A stretch of DNA of 64,000 bases, from contig NZ_JACGXN010000001.1 of the NCBI RefSeq assembly GCF_014138285.1, forward strand, positions 62,001 through 126,000, given 5' to 3'. Source of the DNA: Phyllobacterium myrsinacearum (lineage in GTDB: Bacteria > Pseudomonadota > Alphaproteobacteria > Rhizobiales > Rhizobiaceae). Below the pieces are notes generated by a model. That model did not search any database. It worked only from the letters and a program-made list of their open reading frames with translations, and was not told the DNA's origin. Within the stretch, counting starts at the first letter, position 1; every line of letters begins with the position of its first letter. The position numbers and the translations under genes are program-made. This document shows positions 27,818-38,828 of the stretch, piece by piece.

Positions 27818-30800
27818 TTATTCCGCCGCCTCGCTGGCAAAGCCGGGTGCGGGATAGGCAGGAACAGTGCGCACGCCATGCCGTGCCGGGCCTTCCGCTT
27901 CATCGGGCGTATTGGGACGGAAGCCCCAATGAAACGCGCGGGCCATCCAGCGGCTGAGATCGTCCATGATTGTATAGAACGATGGAACGAACACCAGCGA
28001 TAGGACAGTGGAGATCAGCAGACCGCCAATCACGGCAATAGCCATGGGTGCGCGGAACTCGCCGCCATCGCCGAACGCCATCGCGGCTGGAATCATACCC
28101 GCGGACATGGCAATCGTTGTCATGACAATCGGACGAACGCGTTTGCGGCCGGCATCGATAATCGCCTCGTTGCGCGGAACGCCGTGCTTGACCTCTTCGA
28201 TGGCAAAATCCACCAGCATGATGGCGTTCTTGGTGACGATACCCATCAGCATAAGGATACCGATAACCACGGCCATCGACACGGAATTGTTGGTGAGCAG
28301 CAAAGCCGCGGCAACACCGGCAATCGATAGCGGCAGAGACATCAGGATGGTGAAGGCATGGAAGATACTGCCAAAGAGCAGGATCAGCACCACGAACACC
28401 AGCATCAACCCCATGATCATGGCATCGCGGAAACCCGCAAAAACTTCGCCCATCACTTCGGCGTCGCCGGTTTCCTGAATGCGTACACCGTCCGGCATGG
28501 ATTTGACCTGCGGCAATCCCTTGACGATGGACAGCCCCTCGCCGATCTCCTTGCCACCGGCCATGTTGGCACCAACAACCACACGACGTTCGCGATTGAA
28601 GCGTTCGATGGATGATGGTCCCTGGCCGAAACTGACCTGGGCAATGGATGCCAGCGGCACTACAACGCCGGATGGCGCCGTAACGGTGAGCGTATTCAGT
28701 ACGGTCAGGTCGCGGCGCGACTCCTCTGTCAGCTGAACCCGGATCGGAATTTGCCGGTCACCAACCGTGTATTTGGCCAGATTGGCATCAAGATCCCCGA
28801 GCGTTGCGACCCGCAGTGCATCGGAGACACCTGACGTGGACAGGCCAAGCTCGGCCAGCTTGTCCATGCGCGGTGTGACGATAATCTCAGGGCGGTCCAG
28901 CGCAGCACTCGAGGAAACCGCCTGAAAGCTGCCGGTTGCCATCATGGCGCTCTGCATTGCCCGGGCCTCTTCGCTCACCTTCTGGCCATCAGCGCCGATA
29001 ACACCGACCGCAAATTCGCGCTCGCCGCGATCATTGACGAAATTGGCACGCAGATCAGGTACTTCGGACAGCTTGTTGAAGATATCGACCTCGATCTGCT
29101 TCTGGGTCCGGCTGCGCTCGCTCTTGTGGCTGAGCTTGACAATCATCGTCGCGCGCCGCGTATCCACTTCCCCCTTCGGCGACGATCCGCCGACGACATA
29201 GGTCTGTTGCACCTCGGGAATTTCCCGAACGCGCGTTGCAGCCTCGTCAGTCACGCGGCGGGTTTCGTCGATCGGCGAGCCCGGTGTCAATTCGAGATTG
29301 ACTGCAACGCGCGCTTCGTCCTGCGGCGGTACAAAACCGGAAGGCAAAAACCCCATGGCCCAGATGGCTGTCGCAAACAGCAGCACGCCGCTGATCAGGG
29401 TCAACCAGCGGTAGCGCAATGTCACGCCAAGAAAACGGGTATAGGCGCCAACCCAGCCGCCGTTGTTTTCCTCGTGATGCAGGTTCTTGCCGTCACGCAG
29501 GAGATAGGCGGTCATCATCGGCGTGATCAGGCGCGCCACCAGCAGCGAGAAGAACACCGCCACGGCCACCGTCAGGCCAAACTGTTTGAAATATTGTCCG
29601 GCAATGCCGCTCATGAAGCTGACAGGGGCAAACACGGCAATGATCGTCACCGAAATCGCGATAACCGCAAGTCCGATCTCATCTGCCGCTTCCAGCGAAG
29701 CGCGATAGGGCGATTTTCCGGAGCGCATATGCCGGACAATGTTTTCGATTTCCACGATGGCATCGTCGACGAGAATGCCCGTCACCAGCGTGATACCGAG
29801 CAGGCTGATCAGATTCAGCGAGAAGCCGAGCATGTCGATGGCCCAGAAGGTCGGAATAGCCGACAGCGGAAGCGCAACCGCCGCAATCAGGGTTGCACGT
29901 ATGTTGCGCAGGAACAGGAAGACAACGACAATCGACAGAAGCGCACCTTCGACAAGCGAACTCATGGCCGCTTCGTAGTTGCCATAGGTATAGGTTACAG
30001 CGTTGTCGATGATGCTGAACCGCGCATCGGGATATTTCTGCTTCAACAGGTCCATGCGGTCCTGAACGCGCTTGAACACGTCGGCATCGCTGGCGCCCTT
30101 GGCGCGGAACACACCAACCGAGACTACGGTCTGGTTGTTCACACGGGCGAAGGATTTCGGTTCCTGAAACGAGTCTGTCACCGTGCCTATGGCATCAAGG
30201 CGGACGGAACGGCCACCAGCAAGCGGGATTTCGACGCTGCGCAGGTCGTCCAGCGTGCGCGAGGCGCCAAGGGTGCGGATGGTCTGCTGCGTGCTGCCAA
30301 GGTCGCCGCGCCCGCCGGTCAGATCGGCATTCATGGATTTCAGGGCACGATTGACGTCAGCGGCCGTCACACCAAGCGCCGTCAGCCGGTCCGGGTCAAG
30401 CGAGACGCGGATTTCACGCGTCACCCCGCCATAACGTTCGACACGGCCAACGCCCTTCACCCCCTGAATATCGCGCAGGATCTTGTCATCGACGAACCAG
30501 GAGAGTTCTTCGGACGTCATGGTTGGCGCTGATACCGCATAGGTCAGGATCGCCGACCCTTCGACATCCACCGAACTGACGATAGGCTCCTTGATGGTTG
30601 CAGGCAGATCGCTGCGAATGCGTGTCACCGCATCCTTGACATCATTGAGCGCCTTCTGCGTGTCAACTTCCAGGCGGAATTCGACGAGCGTTGTCGAACT
30701 GCCTTCGGTCAGCGTGGTGATGACGTTCTTGACGCCGGTGATATTGGCGACGGAGTCCTCGACCCGCTTGGCGATCTGCGTTTCAAGTTCGCTTGGCGCA

Positions 30801-30967
30801 ACACCGGGATCAGTGACGGCCACCGAAATCAGCGGCACGTCGATATTGGGAAAGCGGGTAATCGGCAGCTTGGAAAAGCTCATCAAGCCAAGCACGACCA
30901 GCACGACAAAGAGCAGGATCGAAGGGACAGGATTACGGATCGACCAGGCGGAAATGTTCCAGTTCAT
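27818..30967 (-). CDS. RND multidrug efflux permease (AcrB/MexB class)
   Basis: The 1049-residue inner-membrane proton antiporter has the HAE1 RND layout: a first span (PVPSILLFVVLVVLGLMSF), a long periplasmic domain, spans 2-7, a second periplasmic domain with SGFVPPQDEARVAVNLEL, and spans 8-12. ILVDDAIVEIENIVRHM carries the Asp pair of the proton relay in span 4. It would pair with the adaptor encoded just upstream (ATGA overlap) and an outer-membrane TolC-type channel encoded elsewhere. It belongs to a tetR-adaptor-permease operon. Confidence 0.93.
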   Translation of the reverse strand: MNWNISAWSIRNPVPSILLFVVLVVLGLMSFSKLPITRFPNIDVPLISVAVTDPGVAPSELETQIAKRVEDSVANITGVKNVITTLTEGSSTTLVEFRLEVDTQKALNDVKDAVTRIRSDLPATIKEPIVSSVDVEGSAILTYAVSAPTMTSEELSWFVDDKILRDIQGVKGVGRVERYGGVTREIRVSLDPDRLTALGVTAADVNRALKSMNADLTGGRGDLGSTQQTIRTLGASRTLDDLRSVEIPLAGGRSVRLDAIGTVTDSFQEPKSFARVNNQTVVSVGVFRAKGASDADVFKRVQDRMDLLKQKYPDARFSIIDNAVTYTYGNYEAAMSSLVEGALLSIVVVFLFLRNIRATLIAAVALPLSAIPTFWAIDMLGFSLNLISLLGITLVTGILVDDAIVEIENIVRHMRSGKSPYRASLEAADEIGLAVIAISVTIIAVFAPVSFMSGIAGQYFKQFGLTVAVAVFFSLLVARLITPMMTAYLLRDGKNLHHEENNGGWVGAYTRFLGVTLRYRWLTLISGVLLFATAIWAMGFLPSGFVPPQDEARVAVNLELTPGSPIDETRRVTDEAATRVREIPEVQQTYVVGGSSPKGEVDTRRATMIVKLSHKSERSRTQKQIEVDIFNKLSEVPDLRANFVNDRGEREFAVGVIGADGQKVSEEARAMQSAMMATGSFQAVSSSAALDRPEIIVTPRMDKLAELGLSTSGVSDALRVATLGDLDANLAKYTVGDRQIPIRVQLTEESRRDLTVLNTLTVTAPSGVVVPLASIAQVSFGQGPSSIERFNRERRVVVGANMAGGKEIGEGLSIVKGLPQVKSMPDGVRIQETGDAEVMGEVFAGFRDAMIMGLMLVFVVLILLFGSIFHAFTILMSLPLSIAGVAAALLLTNNSVSMAVVIGILMLMGIVTKNAIMLVDFAIEEVKHGVPRNEAIIDAGRKRVRPIVMTTIAMSAGMIPAAMAFGDGGEFRAPMAIAVIGGLLISTVLSLVFVPSFYTIMDDLSRWMARAFHWGFRPNTPDEAEGPARHGVRTVPAYPAPGFASEAAE

Positions 30968-32163
30968 TTGACTGCCCCCGTCGTTTCCTCGGCGACGCGC
31001 ACGGGCGTCACACGGTCACCATTGGCGACGAAAGTGCCGGCACGCGCCACCACGTCTTCTCCGTCTGCCAGCCCGTCCAGCACCTCGACCGCCCGGTCAT
31101 TGCGGATGCCGAGCGTGACCTTGCGGGTGTCGACAACGCCATCCTTGACCACCTGCACAAGTGCGGTCGGGCCGCGATAGACGATGGCGGAGAGCGGAAC
31201 ACTGACGCCATTGCGCCGGGTCAGTTCGATAACAGCACGGGCAAAGTTGCCGGGTCGTATCGCATCATTGTGCTCGAGCGAAATCTTCACGGCGCCCAGA
31301 CGCGAACTTGCGGTGATCTCAGGCGAAATCAACCGGACACGGCCCGCAACCGGCTGTTCCATCCCGGAAACACGCACCGATACCGGCATGTCAGGCTTGA
31401 GACGCGGCAGGTCGACTTCCGGAATGTTGGCGGAAAGTTCGAATTCATTATCACGGGCGATGCGGAACAGCGGTCCAGCATTCATCGACACAATGCCGCC
31501 CAGCAACGCATTGCGGCTGAGCACCACACCGTCCGTGGGTGCCTTCACGTCAGCCTTTTCAATCCGCAAGAGAATATCCCGCTTTTGTGCAGCCACCAGT
31601 TGCAATTGTGACTGACTGGCAACCAGTGCCTGCCGGGAGGTGTTGAGCCGCGCATTGGCGCTGTCATGGGCATTTGTGGCATTGTCGAAATCGGCTTTGG
31701 AGGTGATGCCTTTGGCGGACAGGGCGCGGGCACGATCCAGTGCTTCCTGTGCCTGACGAACGGCGATCTGCGCATCGACAATCTGCGCTTCCGATTGAGC
31801 GATTGACGCTTCGGCCTGCGCGCGCTGGGCTTCGATCTGGGCCAGCTGGATTTCCAGCGACGACTTGTCGAGACGGGCGATGATATCGCCTTCCTTCACC
31901 GTGTCGCCCTGATCCGCACCGAGTTCCAGCACGATCAGCCCGGCCACATCCGTGCCGACGGCGACTTCCTGCCGGGGCACAATCGTACCTGTGACCGTGA
32001 TGCTTGCAACCATCTCGGCATCGGCTGCGGGAATGACGTTGATGACAGGCGGCTTGACGGCCTGCGGTGCCTTGTCTTCGGCGCGTGCGCCGGAGGCCAG
32101 CATGGAAGACAGGCCAAGGGCCAGGGCGAAAGGTACCAGAACTTTATTGCGGCTGTTGCGCAT
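30964..32163 (-). CDS. RND efflux periplasmic adaptor (membrane-fusion protein)
   Basis: The 399-residue product has a cleavable signal peptide ending near SGARA, then a half-lipoyl domain (VTGTIVPRQEVAVGTDVAGLIVLELGADQGDTVKEGDII), a long helical hairpin (about residues 105-195, rich in ALA/QA heptads), the second half-lipoyl and a beta-barrel (APTDGVVLSRNALLGG). No lipobox is seen. It bridges the RND permease and the outer-membrane channel. It follows tetR by 50 bases and overlaps the permease by 4. Confidence 0.92.
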   Translation of the reverse strand: MRNSRNKVLVPFALALGLSSMLASGARAEDKAPQAVKPPVINVIPAADAEMVASITVTGTIVPRQEVAVGTDVAGLIVLELGADQGDTVKEGDIIARLDKSSLEIQLAQIEAQRAQAEASIAQSEAQIVDAQIAVRQAQEALDRARALSAKGITSKADFDNATNAHDSANARLNTSRQALVASQSQLQLVAAQKRDILLRIEKADVKAPTDGVVLSRNALLGGIVSMNAGPLFRIARDNEFELSANIPEVDLPRLKPDMPVSVRVSGMEQPVAGRVRLISPEITASSRLGAVKISLEHNDAIRPGNFARAVIELTRRNGVSVPLSAIVYRGPTALVQVVKDGVVDTRKVTLGIRNDRAVEVLDGLADGEDVVARAGTFVANGDRVTPVRVAEETTGAVK

Positions 32164-32213
32164 CGGAAAACCTGATCAAAAAGAGGTATTTGCTGGATCG
32201 GTATGTCAGTAAT

Positions 32214-32912
32214 TTATGCTGATGCTGGGCGCAGTATGGCCACGGCGAGTGCGCGGAACATGGGCTCCAACGCCTCGACAGGAACACCCTGTGCCGGAAA
32301 ATTCCGCATGATGACGCCCTCGCCCATGGCAGCAAGGGTTGCCGCGACGAGCTCGAGGTCACCGACGGGATCGATCTCGCCTCTTGCCTTGGCCGCACCA
32401 ATGGCTGACAGAAGCTTCTCGCGCATCTGTCCTTCATAAAGCTCGCACTGGGCAGCAACAGCTTCATTGCGAATGGCTTCTGCTCTCACTTCGGCAAAAA
32501 GCCGCGCGCTGGCATCATCAACGCCGTTTGCCGATTTCTGGCGAACGTGATCGAGACCCACCATCACAAGTGCATCGATGATATTGCCGTACCCGCTCAT
32601 ACGATCGAGAATTTCGGCGCTTGCCTTGCGGTGACCCGCAACAATGGCTTCGATCAGGGATTCTTTCGATGGGAAGTAGCGGTAAAGGGCACCGGGGCTC
32701 ATGCCCGCCTCGGAGCAGATATCGTTCATGGACGCGCCGCGAAAACCTGCACGGACAAAACAGCTGGTCGCCGCTTCAAGGATGCGGGCTTCCTGCACTT
32801 CGCGGTTCTGGGCGCGCTTGCTGAACAGTTTGGTGACAAAACAACCGCAGGTGCTGTCCGATTTGTCATCGGTCAGAAGCTTCGATTGTTTTGGCAGAAT
32901 ATTGTCGACCAT
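32214..32912 (-). CDS. TetR-family repressor of the RND operon
   Basis: The 232-residue product has an unusually long N-terminal lead of about 40 residues including CGCF, then a TetR helix-turn-helix: RILEAATSCFVRAGFRGASMNDICSEAGMSPGALYRYFPSKESLIEAI. The C-terminal ligand domain is variable, as expected for multidrug regulators. It is the first gene of the operon with the adaptor and permease, and its promoter holds two palindromes that look like its operators. Autorepression and control of efflux are therefore likely. Confidence 0.9.
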   Translation of the reverse strand: MVDNILPKQSKLLTDDKSDSTCGCFVTKLFSKRAQNREVQEARILEAATSCFVRAGFRGASMNDICSEAGMSPGALYRYFPSKESLIEAIVAGHRKASAEILDRMSGYGNIIDALVMVGLDHVRQKSANGVDDASARLFAEVRAEAIRNEAVAAQCELYEGQMREKLLSAIGAAKARGEIDPVGDLELVAATLAAMGEGVIMRNFPAQGVPVEALEPMFRALAVAILRPASA

Positions 32913-32931
32913 GCATCACCACAAAAAAAGA

Positions 32932-32994
32932 GCGAATGTTCGTTCTCAATTATAGCGAAACACAATACTGGTCAATACGAGAATGATCGTTCTC
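32932..32994 (-). promoter_or_regulatory. Promoter of the tetR-RND operon with two operator palindromes
   Basis: On the minus strand a -35 TTGACC (32970-32975) and a perfect -10 TATAAT (32949-32954) are 15 bases apart, a short spacer. Two near-identical 16-bp palindromes bracket them: GAGAACGATCATTCTC (32979-32994) just upstream of -35 and GAGAACGAACATTCGC (32932-32947) just downstream of -10. Their starts are 47 bases apart. This is a typical TetR dual-operator design and should block polymerase when bound. Confidence 0.8.
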
Positions 32995-33026
32995 GTTTTA
33001 TTTTTGGTCAACCAGTAAATTTCCTG

Positions 33027-35309
33027 TCAGGAAAACTTGCCCGAGCGCGGGAAACCCTTCGGCACCATGCGGCCAGCGGAAGCGCGCGGCCCGATCCATT
33101 CGACCAGGTCTTCCTTGCTGCGCGTGAACGTGCGATCCGCCGCATCCTGCCACGTCAGCCCCTGCTCCATGGCAAAGACGCGGATGTCGGAGACGCCGCC
33201 ATCCTTGTAGCGCTGCAGCCGGACGCCCTTGCCACGGCCCAGTTCAGGGATTTCCGATAGAGGGAAGACAAGCATCTTGCGGTTCTCGCCGACAATGGCG
33301 ACGCTGTCACCCGTCACGGGAACGCAATGGCGCGCCTCATCCGGTGCCTTGACGTTCATCACCTGCCTGCCCTTGCGGGTGTTGGCCATCACGTCCACCT
33401 CGGGCACGAGGAAGCCGTTGCCGTCATGGGATGACAGGAGCAGCTGGCGTCCGGGATTGTGGACGAAGGCTGTGACGATATCCTGATCGTTCTCCATATC
33501 CACGATGATGCGGATAGGTTCGCCATGACCGCGCCCGCCCGGCAGGCTGTTGGCACCGATGGTATAGAACTTGCCGCCGGTGGTCAGGATGAGAATCCGG
33601 TCCGTGGTCTCGGCATGAAACGCCAGCTTGAGCTTGTCGCCCTCCTTGAAGGTCAGGGCGGAGAAGTCAGGCAGATGCCCCTTCATGGCGCGCAGCCAGC
33701 CCTTTTCCGAGACGACAACCGTGACCGGCTCCTTCTCGATCATGGCGTGGTGAATGTCGGTCAGGTCATGCTGCGGCGCATCGGCAAAGGTTGTGCGACG
33801 CTTGCCAAGCGGCGTGTCGGCCGCGTATTTCTTCTGCATTTCGGCGATCTGCCAGGAAATGGTCTGCCACTGCTTGGCATCGGAACCCAGCAACTGCTCG
33901 ATTTCGCCCTTTTCAGCGGTCAGGCCCTCAAATTCCTTGCGAATCTCGAATTCCTCAAGCTTGCGCAGTGAACGCAGGCGCATATTGAGCACGGCTTCCG
34001 CCTGCACATCGGACAGCCCGAAGCGCGCCATCATTTCCTGCTTTGGCTCATCCTCTTCGCGGATGATGCGGATCACCTCGTCCAGATTGAGATAGGCGAT
34101 CAGGAAACCGCCCAGAATTTCCAGACGGCGCTCGATCTCGGCCAGACGGTGACGCGAACGGCGGATAAGAACGTCCTTGCGGTGTTCCAGCCATTGCTTG
34201 AGCACATCGCGCAACGACAGGACGTTCGGTACCTTGCCGTTGGTCAGCACGTTCATGTTGAGGGGGAAGCGCGTTTCAAGCTCGGAAAGCTTGAACAGGG
34301 ACTCCATCAGTATATCAGGATTGACGCTGCGGCTCTTTGGTTCGAGCACGATGCGCACGTCTTCGGTGGATTCGTCACGAACATCATCAAGCAGCGGCAA
34401 CTTCTTGGCGATCAGCAGCTCGGCGATCTTTTCGATCAGCCGCGACTTCTGCACCTGGTAGGGAATCTCGGTGATGACGATGATCCACGTGCCCCGGCCC
34501 TGATCCTCGACCTGCCAGCGGGCGCGCAGACGGAAACCGCCACGCCCTGTCTTGTAGGCCTCCAGAATGGCATCGGCGCTTTCGACAAGCACGCCGCCGG
34601 TCGGGAAATCCGGCCCGCGAACCATGGTCTTGCTCGGATCCTGCGGATCCTCTTCAAGCGATATGAGATCCTCCACCGTCGCATCGGGATGCTTGATCAG
34701 ATGCAGGGCAGCGGCGCAGAGCTCCGAAACATTGTGCGGCGGGATCGAGGTGGCCATGCCAACGGCAATGCCGGAGGAGCCATTGGCGAGCAGGTTCGGG
34801 AATGCGCCAGGAAGAACGATCGGCTCTTCGTCTTCGTCATTGTAGGTTGGACGAAAATCGACAGCATCTTCGGTGATGCCTTCGAGAAGCAGCATGGCGA
34901 CATCTGTCATCCGCGCTTCGGTGTAACGCATGGCTGCCGGATTATCGCCGTCAATATTGCCAAAATTGCCCTGCCCGTCGACAACCGGATAACGCACGGC
35001 GAAATCCTGCGACAGGCGTACCAGCGCGTCATAGATGGACTGGTCGCCATGCGGATGGAATTTACCCATCACCTCGCCGACGATACGGGCGCATTTCGCA
35101 TAGGACTGGTCAGGCGAGAGCCGCAACAGACGCATCGCATGCATGATTCTGCGGTGGACGGGTTTCAGACCGTCGCGTACGTCAGGCAAGGCACGGTTTG
35201 TAATCGTCGAAAGTGCGTAGGCCAGATAGCGCTGTTCCAGCGCGGCCTTCAAATCAACCGGTTCAACATTATCGTCGCCACTGTCTGGCGGAATCAGGCT
35301 TTTTCCCAT
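33027..35309 (-). CDS. parC: DNA topoisomerase IV subunit A
   Basis: The 760-residue product is ParC rather than GyrA by length and C-terminal domain. The winged helix and breakage-reunion domain show [34 protein letters not shown] and the catalytic Tyr in [11 protein letters not shown]. The serine/aspartate positions of the quinolone pocket read HPHGDQSIY. The C-terminal beta-propeller is shorter than in gyrase and lacks a GyrA box. It should decatenate chromosomes with ParE, encoded elsewhere. Confidence 0.93.
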   Translation of the reverse strand: MGKSLIPPDSGDDNVEPVDLKAALEQRYLAYALSTITNRALPDVRDGLKPVHRRIMHAMRLLRLSPDQSYAKCARIVGEVMGKFHPHGDQSIYDALVRLSQDFAVRYPVVDGQGNFGNIDGDNPAAMRYTEARMTDVAMLLLEGITEDAVDFRPTYNDEDEEPIVLPGAFPNLLANGSSGIAVGMATSIPPHNVSELCAAALHLIKHPDATVEDLISLEEDPQDPSKTMVRGPDFPTGGVLVESADAILEAYKTGRGGFRLRARWQVEDQGRGTWIIVITEIPYQVQKSRLIEKIAELLIAKKLPLLDDVRDESTEDVRIVLEPKSRSVNPDILMESLFKLSELETRFPLNMNVLTNGKVPNVLSLRDVLKQWLEHRKDVLIRRSRHRLAEIERRLEILGGFLIAYLNLDEVIRIIREEDEPKQEMMARFGLSDVQAEAVLNMRLRSLRKLEEFEIRKEFEGLTAEKGEIEQLLGSDAKQWQTISWQIAEMQKKYAADTPLGKRRTTFADAPQHDLTDIHHAMIEKEPVTVVVSEKGWLRAMKGHLPDFSALTFKEGDKLKLAFHAETTDRILILTTGGKFYTIGANSLPGGRGHGEPIRIIVDMENDQDIVTAFVHNPGRQLLLSSHDGNGFLVPEVDVMANTRKGRQVMNVKAPDEARHCVPVTGDSVAIVGENRKMLVFPLSEIPELGRGKGVRLQRYKDGGVSDIRVFAMEQGLTWQDAADRTFTRSKEDLVEWIGPRASAGRMVPKGFPRSGKFS

Positions 35310-35535
35310 GTCAATGGGTTACCAATTCGCTGATTCCCGGGCAAGCAATGATTCGTTGAGATCACAGCCTGTTGCGCTTTGTAATGAGCAAAAAATGAGC
35401 AGGGCTTGCTTCCGCATCCCAAATCTGACTTTCTACCGCCCGAATTGCCGTTATTGCGCTTTGACTGGCGTCTGTCACAGTTTTGCCGCTCATCATGCAA
35501 TAGGTACAAATATTGTTGTTAACGAGGATCAAACA

Positions 35536-36735
35536 ATGCCTTCAAACCACTCTCTGAAATCCGGCTTGCGCCTTATGGCTGCGACCACCGCTCTTGTCGT
35601 TGTCTTTGCCGGTTCAGCCTATGCGGTTGATGGCAATGCCGTTGCTGCCCGCCTGAAGTCTGCCTATGGCGAACAGGGCAACACACTCGAATATTCGAAT
35701 GTGGAGACCAACGGTTCAACGGTCATTATCAAGGATACCAAGGTCACTTCAGCCGGAATGAAGAAAAGCGTCAGCATCGGTGACGTGACTTTGAATGATG
35801 TAAGCGACGCCTCCGACGGTGGCTTCAAGATCGGCTCACTCGGTGTACCTGACGTTAACTTCAGCCCTGAAGGCGAAGCCGACAGCAAGATCGTCGTCGA
35901 AGGCATCAAGCTCGAAGGCATTACTCTTCCGGCCGAAGGTGTTACCGACCCTTTGGCGAAATTGATGCAGTGCGAAAAAGGTGGACTCAAACATCTGAAT
36001 ATCAACGCCAAGGGCAAAGACGTTTTCACAGCTGAAAACCTGTCCTTTACCGTTTCACCACTGACCGCCTCAGCACCGGTTGTCTTCACATCCAACCTTG
36101 AAAGCTTCAAGGCGGACCTGTCCGGCGTGGAAGACCCGAAGACCAAGGATGCGCTGAAGGCATTGGGCTACGAAACCGTTTCGGGCAAGATCGACTTCAA
36201 CGGCTCGTGGAATATTCCGGACGGACGTTTCAATATCGACAAGTTCGATTTCATTGCAGACCAGGTTGGTACGCTTGGGCTCAAGTTTGATATTTCCGGC
36301 TATACGCTCGACTTCCTCAACGGATTGAAGGATGCCGTCAAGAAGGGCGAAGGCAAGACGGATGAGGCTCAGGGCATGGCCATGCTCGGCCTGATGCAAC
36401 AGCTCAGCTTCACAGGAGCGTCGATCCGCTTTGACGATGGATCGGTTACCAACAAGGCACTCGACTATGCTGCCAAGCAGCAGGGCATGAAGCGCGATGA
36501 TCTGGTTAATCAGGGCAAGGCGATCCTGCCGATGATGGCAGCACAGCTCGGCAATGCCGAATTCGCGCAGGCTCTGGGAACAGCCGTGAGTGCTTACCTT
36601 GATGATCCGAAGAACATCGAGATCAAGGCTGCTCCGGGAAAATCCGTCCCGTTTGCGATCATCGCTGCCGGTGGCATGGCCGATCCGAAGTCGCTGATCA
36701 AGACGCTCGGCGTCACCGTTAACGCCAACCAGTAA
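35536..36735 (+). CDS. Periplasmic hypothetical protein
   Basis: The ATG at 35536 with GAGG upstream gives 399 residues. A signal peptide (LMAATTALVVVFAGSAYA) is followed by a mature protein beginning VDGNAVAARLKSAYGEQG. The protein consists of beta-rich segments with internal similarity, for example VIIKDTKVTSAG, SVSIGDVTLNDVSD and FKIGSLGVPDVNF, a pattern of repeated short strands seen in AsmA- or YdgA-like periplasmic proteins. I do not recognise the family firmly. It is well expressed by codon use and ends in a strong bidirectional terminator. Confidence 0.8.
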   Translation: MPSNHSLKSGLRLMAATTALVVVFAGSAYAVDGNAVAARLKSAYGEQGNTLEYSNVETNGSTVIIKDTKVTSAGMKKSVSIGDVTLNDVSDASDGGFKIGSLGVPDVNFSPEGEADSKIVVEGIKLEGITLPAEGVTDPLAKLMQCEKGGLKHLNINAKGKDVFTAENLSFTVSPLTASAPVVFTSNLESFKADLSGVEDPKTKDALKALGYETVSGKIDFNGSWNIPDGRFNIDKFDFIADQVGTLGLKFDISGYTLDFLNGLKDAVKKGEGKTDEAQGMAMLGLMQQLSFTGASIRFDDGSVTNKALDYAAKQQGMKRDDLVNQGKAILPMMAAQLGNAEFAQALGTAVSAYLDDPKNIEIKAAPGKSVPFAIIAAGGMADPKSLIKTLGVTVNANQ

Positions 36736-36753
36736 GCGGGCGTACACAGTAAA

Positions 36754-36785
36754 CAAAAAGCCCGGCAGCGATGCCGGGCTTTTTG
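36754..36785. terminator. Bidirectional terminator
   Basis: CAAAAAGCCCGGC/GCCGGGCTTTTTG forms a perfect 13-bp stem with a 6-base loop. It lies 19 bases past the periplasmic-protein gene and 29 bases past aspS, so it can serve both. Confidence 0.93.
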
Positions 36786-36813
36786 TTTATCCAGAGTCGG
36801 TTAGAAAGAGTTT

Positions 36814-38604
36814 TTAATCCTCTTTCTTGATGGGTGCGAGACGGATGTTGAGATCGCGCAGCTGCGCTGGCGATACGTCCGACGGCGCACTCATCAGCAG
36901 ATCATAGGCCTGCTGGTTCATCGGGAACATGGTGATCTCGCGCAGGTTCTTGGCGCCCACGAGCAACATCACAATGCGGTCAATACCGGCTGCCATGCCG
37001 CCATGGGGCGGCGCGCCGTACTGGAACGCACGATAGAGACCGCCAAAACGCTCTTCCACGGTTTCACGCGAATGACCGACAGCCTCGAATGCCTTCACCA
37101 TGGTTTCCGGCAGGTGGTTGCGGATACCGCCCGAGGAAATCTCGAAGCCGTTGCAGACCAGATCGTACTGGAATGCCTTGATGGTCAGAGGATCCTGGTT
37201 TTCCAGCGCCTCGATACCACCCTGCGGCATGGAGAACGGGTTGTGAGCAAAGTCGATCTTCTTCTCGTCTTCCAGCCACTCGAAGAATGGGAAGTCAACA
37301 ATCCAGCACAACTTGAACTGGTCGCGGTCGACAAGGTTCAACTCTTCGCCTGCACGGGTACGGGCAGCACCGGCAAACGAGACGAATTTCTTCGGATCGC
37401 CCGCAACGAAGAAAGCCGCGTCGCCATCATCAAGTCCGAGCTGCACGCGCAGCGCTTCGGTCCGTTCCGGTCCGATGTTCTTGGCAAGCGGGCCAGCGCC
37501 CTCAAGCGCCTCGCCTTCCTTGCGCCAGAAGATGTAGCCAAGGCCCGGCTGGCCTTCGCCCTGCGCCCAGGAGTTCATGCGGTCACAGAATGCACGCGAC
37601 CCGCCAGTCTTAGCCGGTATGGCCCAGATTTCGACCTTCGGATCGTTGGCGATCATGTTGGCAAAGACCTTGAAGCCGGAACCAGCAAAATGCCCGGTGA
37701 CAGCCTGCATCTCGATCGGGTTGCGCAGATCAGGCTTGTCCGAGCCGTATTTGCGCATGGCATCGTCATAGGCGATGCGCGGGAACTGCTGTGTGACCGG
37801 CTTGCCTTCGGCAAATTCCTCGAACACGCCGCGCAGGACGGGCTCCATCGTCGTCAGAACATCTTCCTGTTCGACAAAGCTCATTTCGACGTCGAGCTGA
37901 TAGAATTCACCCGGCAGACGGTCGGCGCGCGGGTCTTCGTCGCGGAAACAGGGGGCGATCTGGAAGTAACGGTCGAAACCGGACATCATGATCAGCTGCT
38001 TGTACTGCTGCGGCGCCTGCGGCAACGCGTAGAACTTGCCCGGATGAATGCGGCTTGGCACGAGGAAATCGCGCGCACCTTCCGGCGACGACGCCGTCAG
38101 AATGGGTGTCGAGAACTCGGTGAAGCCAATGTCAGTCATGCGGCGGCGCATGGCAGCGATGATCTTGGTACGCGACATGATGTTCTTATGCAGCGTATCG
38201 CGGCGCAGATCGAGGAAGCGGTACTTCAGGCGAATGTCTTCCGGATAATCCAGTTCGCCGAACACCGGCAGCGGCAGTTCCTTGGCGGCCGACAGGATTT
38301 CGATCTCGCGGGCAAACACTTCGATCTCGCCCGTTGGCATGTTTGGATTGACCGTATCGTCCGTGCGGGCCTTCACTTCACCATCCACGCGGATAACCCA
38401 TTCGCCGCGCACGGTCTCGGCCAGCTTGAAAGCGGGCGAGTCGGGGCTGGCGACGATCTGGGTCAGACCGTAATGATCGCGGATGTCGATGAAGAGAATG
38501 CCGCCATGATCGCGGACGCGATGAACCCAGCCGGAAAGACGAACTGTCGAACCAACGTCGGATTTCCGCAGGGCGGCGCAGGTATGGCTGCGGTAACGGT
38601 GCAT
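36814..38604 (-). CDS. aspS: Aspartyl-tRNA synthetase
   Basis: The 596-residue class II synthetase has the N-terminal OB anticodon-binding domain ([23 protein letters not shown]), the catalytic core with motif 2 region [14 protein letters not shown], a GAD insertion of the bacterial type and motif 3 at the end ([14 protein letters not shown]). The ATG at 38604 is the start because the product begins [13 protein letters not shown], as in other bacterial AspRS. It is divergent from rnd, with 224 bases between. Confidence 0.95.
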   Translation of the reverse strand: MHRYRSHTCAALRKSDVGSTVRLSGWVHRVRDHGGILFIDIRDHYGLTQIVASPDSPAFKLAETVRGEWVIRVDGEVKARTDDTVNPNMPTGEIEVFAREIEILSAAKELPLPVFGELDYPEDIRLKYRFLDLRRDTLHKNIMSRTKIIAAMRRRMTDIGFTEFSTPILTASSPEGARDFLVPSRIHPGKFYALPQAPQQYKQLIMMSGFDRYFQIAPCFRDEDPRADRLPGEFYQLDVEMSFVEQEDVLTTMEPVLRGVFEEFAEGKPVTQQFPRIAYDDAMRKYGSDKPDLRNPIEMQAVTGHFAGSGFKVFANMIANDPKVEIWAIPAKTGGSRAFCDRMNSWAQGEGQPGLGYIFWRKEGEALEGAGPLAKNIGPERTEALRVQLGLDDGDAAFFVAGDPKKFVSFAGAARTRAGEELNLVDRDQFKLCWIVDFPFFEWLEDEKKIDFAHNPFSMPQGGIEALENQDPLTIKAFQYDLVCNGFEISSGGIRNHLPETMVKAFEAVGHSRETVEERFGGLYRAFQYGAPPHGGMAAGIDRIVMLLVGAKNLREITMFPMNQQAYDLLMSAPSDVSPAQLRDLNIRLAPIKKED

Positions 38605-38828
38605 GATATGTGCCTCTGAGATGCTTGATGCTTGTTGCCGGAAGGTGTGAAGAGAGCCCCGGCCATGATCTGGAATTTGCGCGGACAAGCGCATTTTGAC
38701 GGCGATTTGTCAAGATTGCGAATTACCGGAGACGGGATTTGTAAGCGTATCAACCATATAGACGCGACAAGCGGCGAAGAAACTCGGACAGACGAGACAA
38801 ATGCATTTCCATTCGCTATAGAAAATTC

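Noticed and set aside
29126-30532. Long plus-strand frame opposite the RND permease
   Set aside because: Antisense shadow of the permease, His/Arg-rich with no domain.
37003-38619. Long plus-strand frame opposite aspS
   Set aside because: It is the antisense shadow of aspS; composition is unlike a protein and the real gene is unmistakable.
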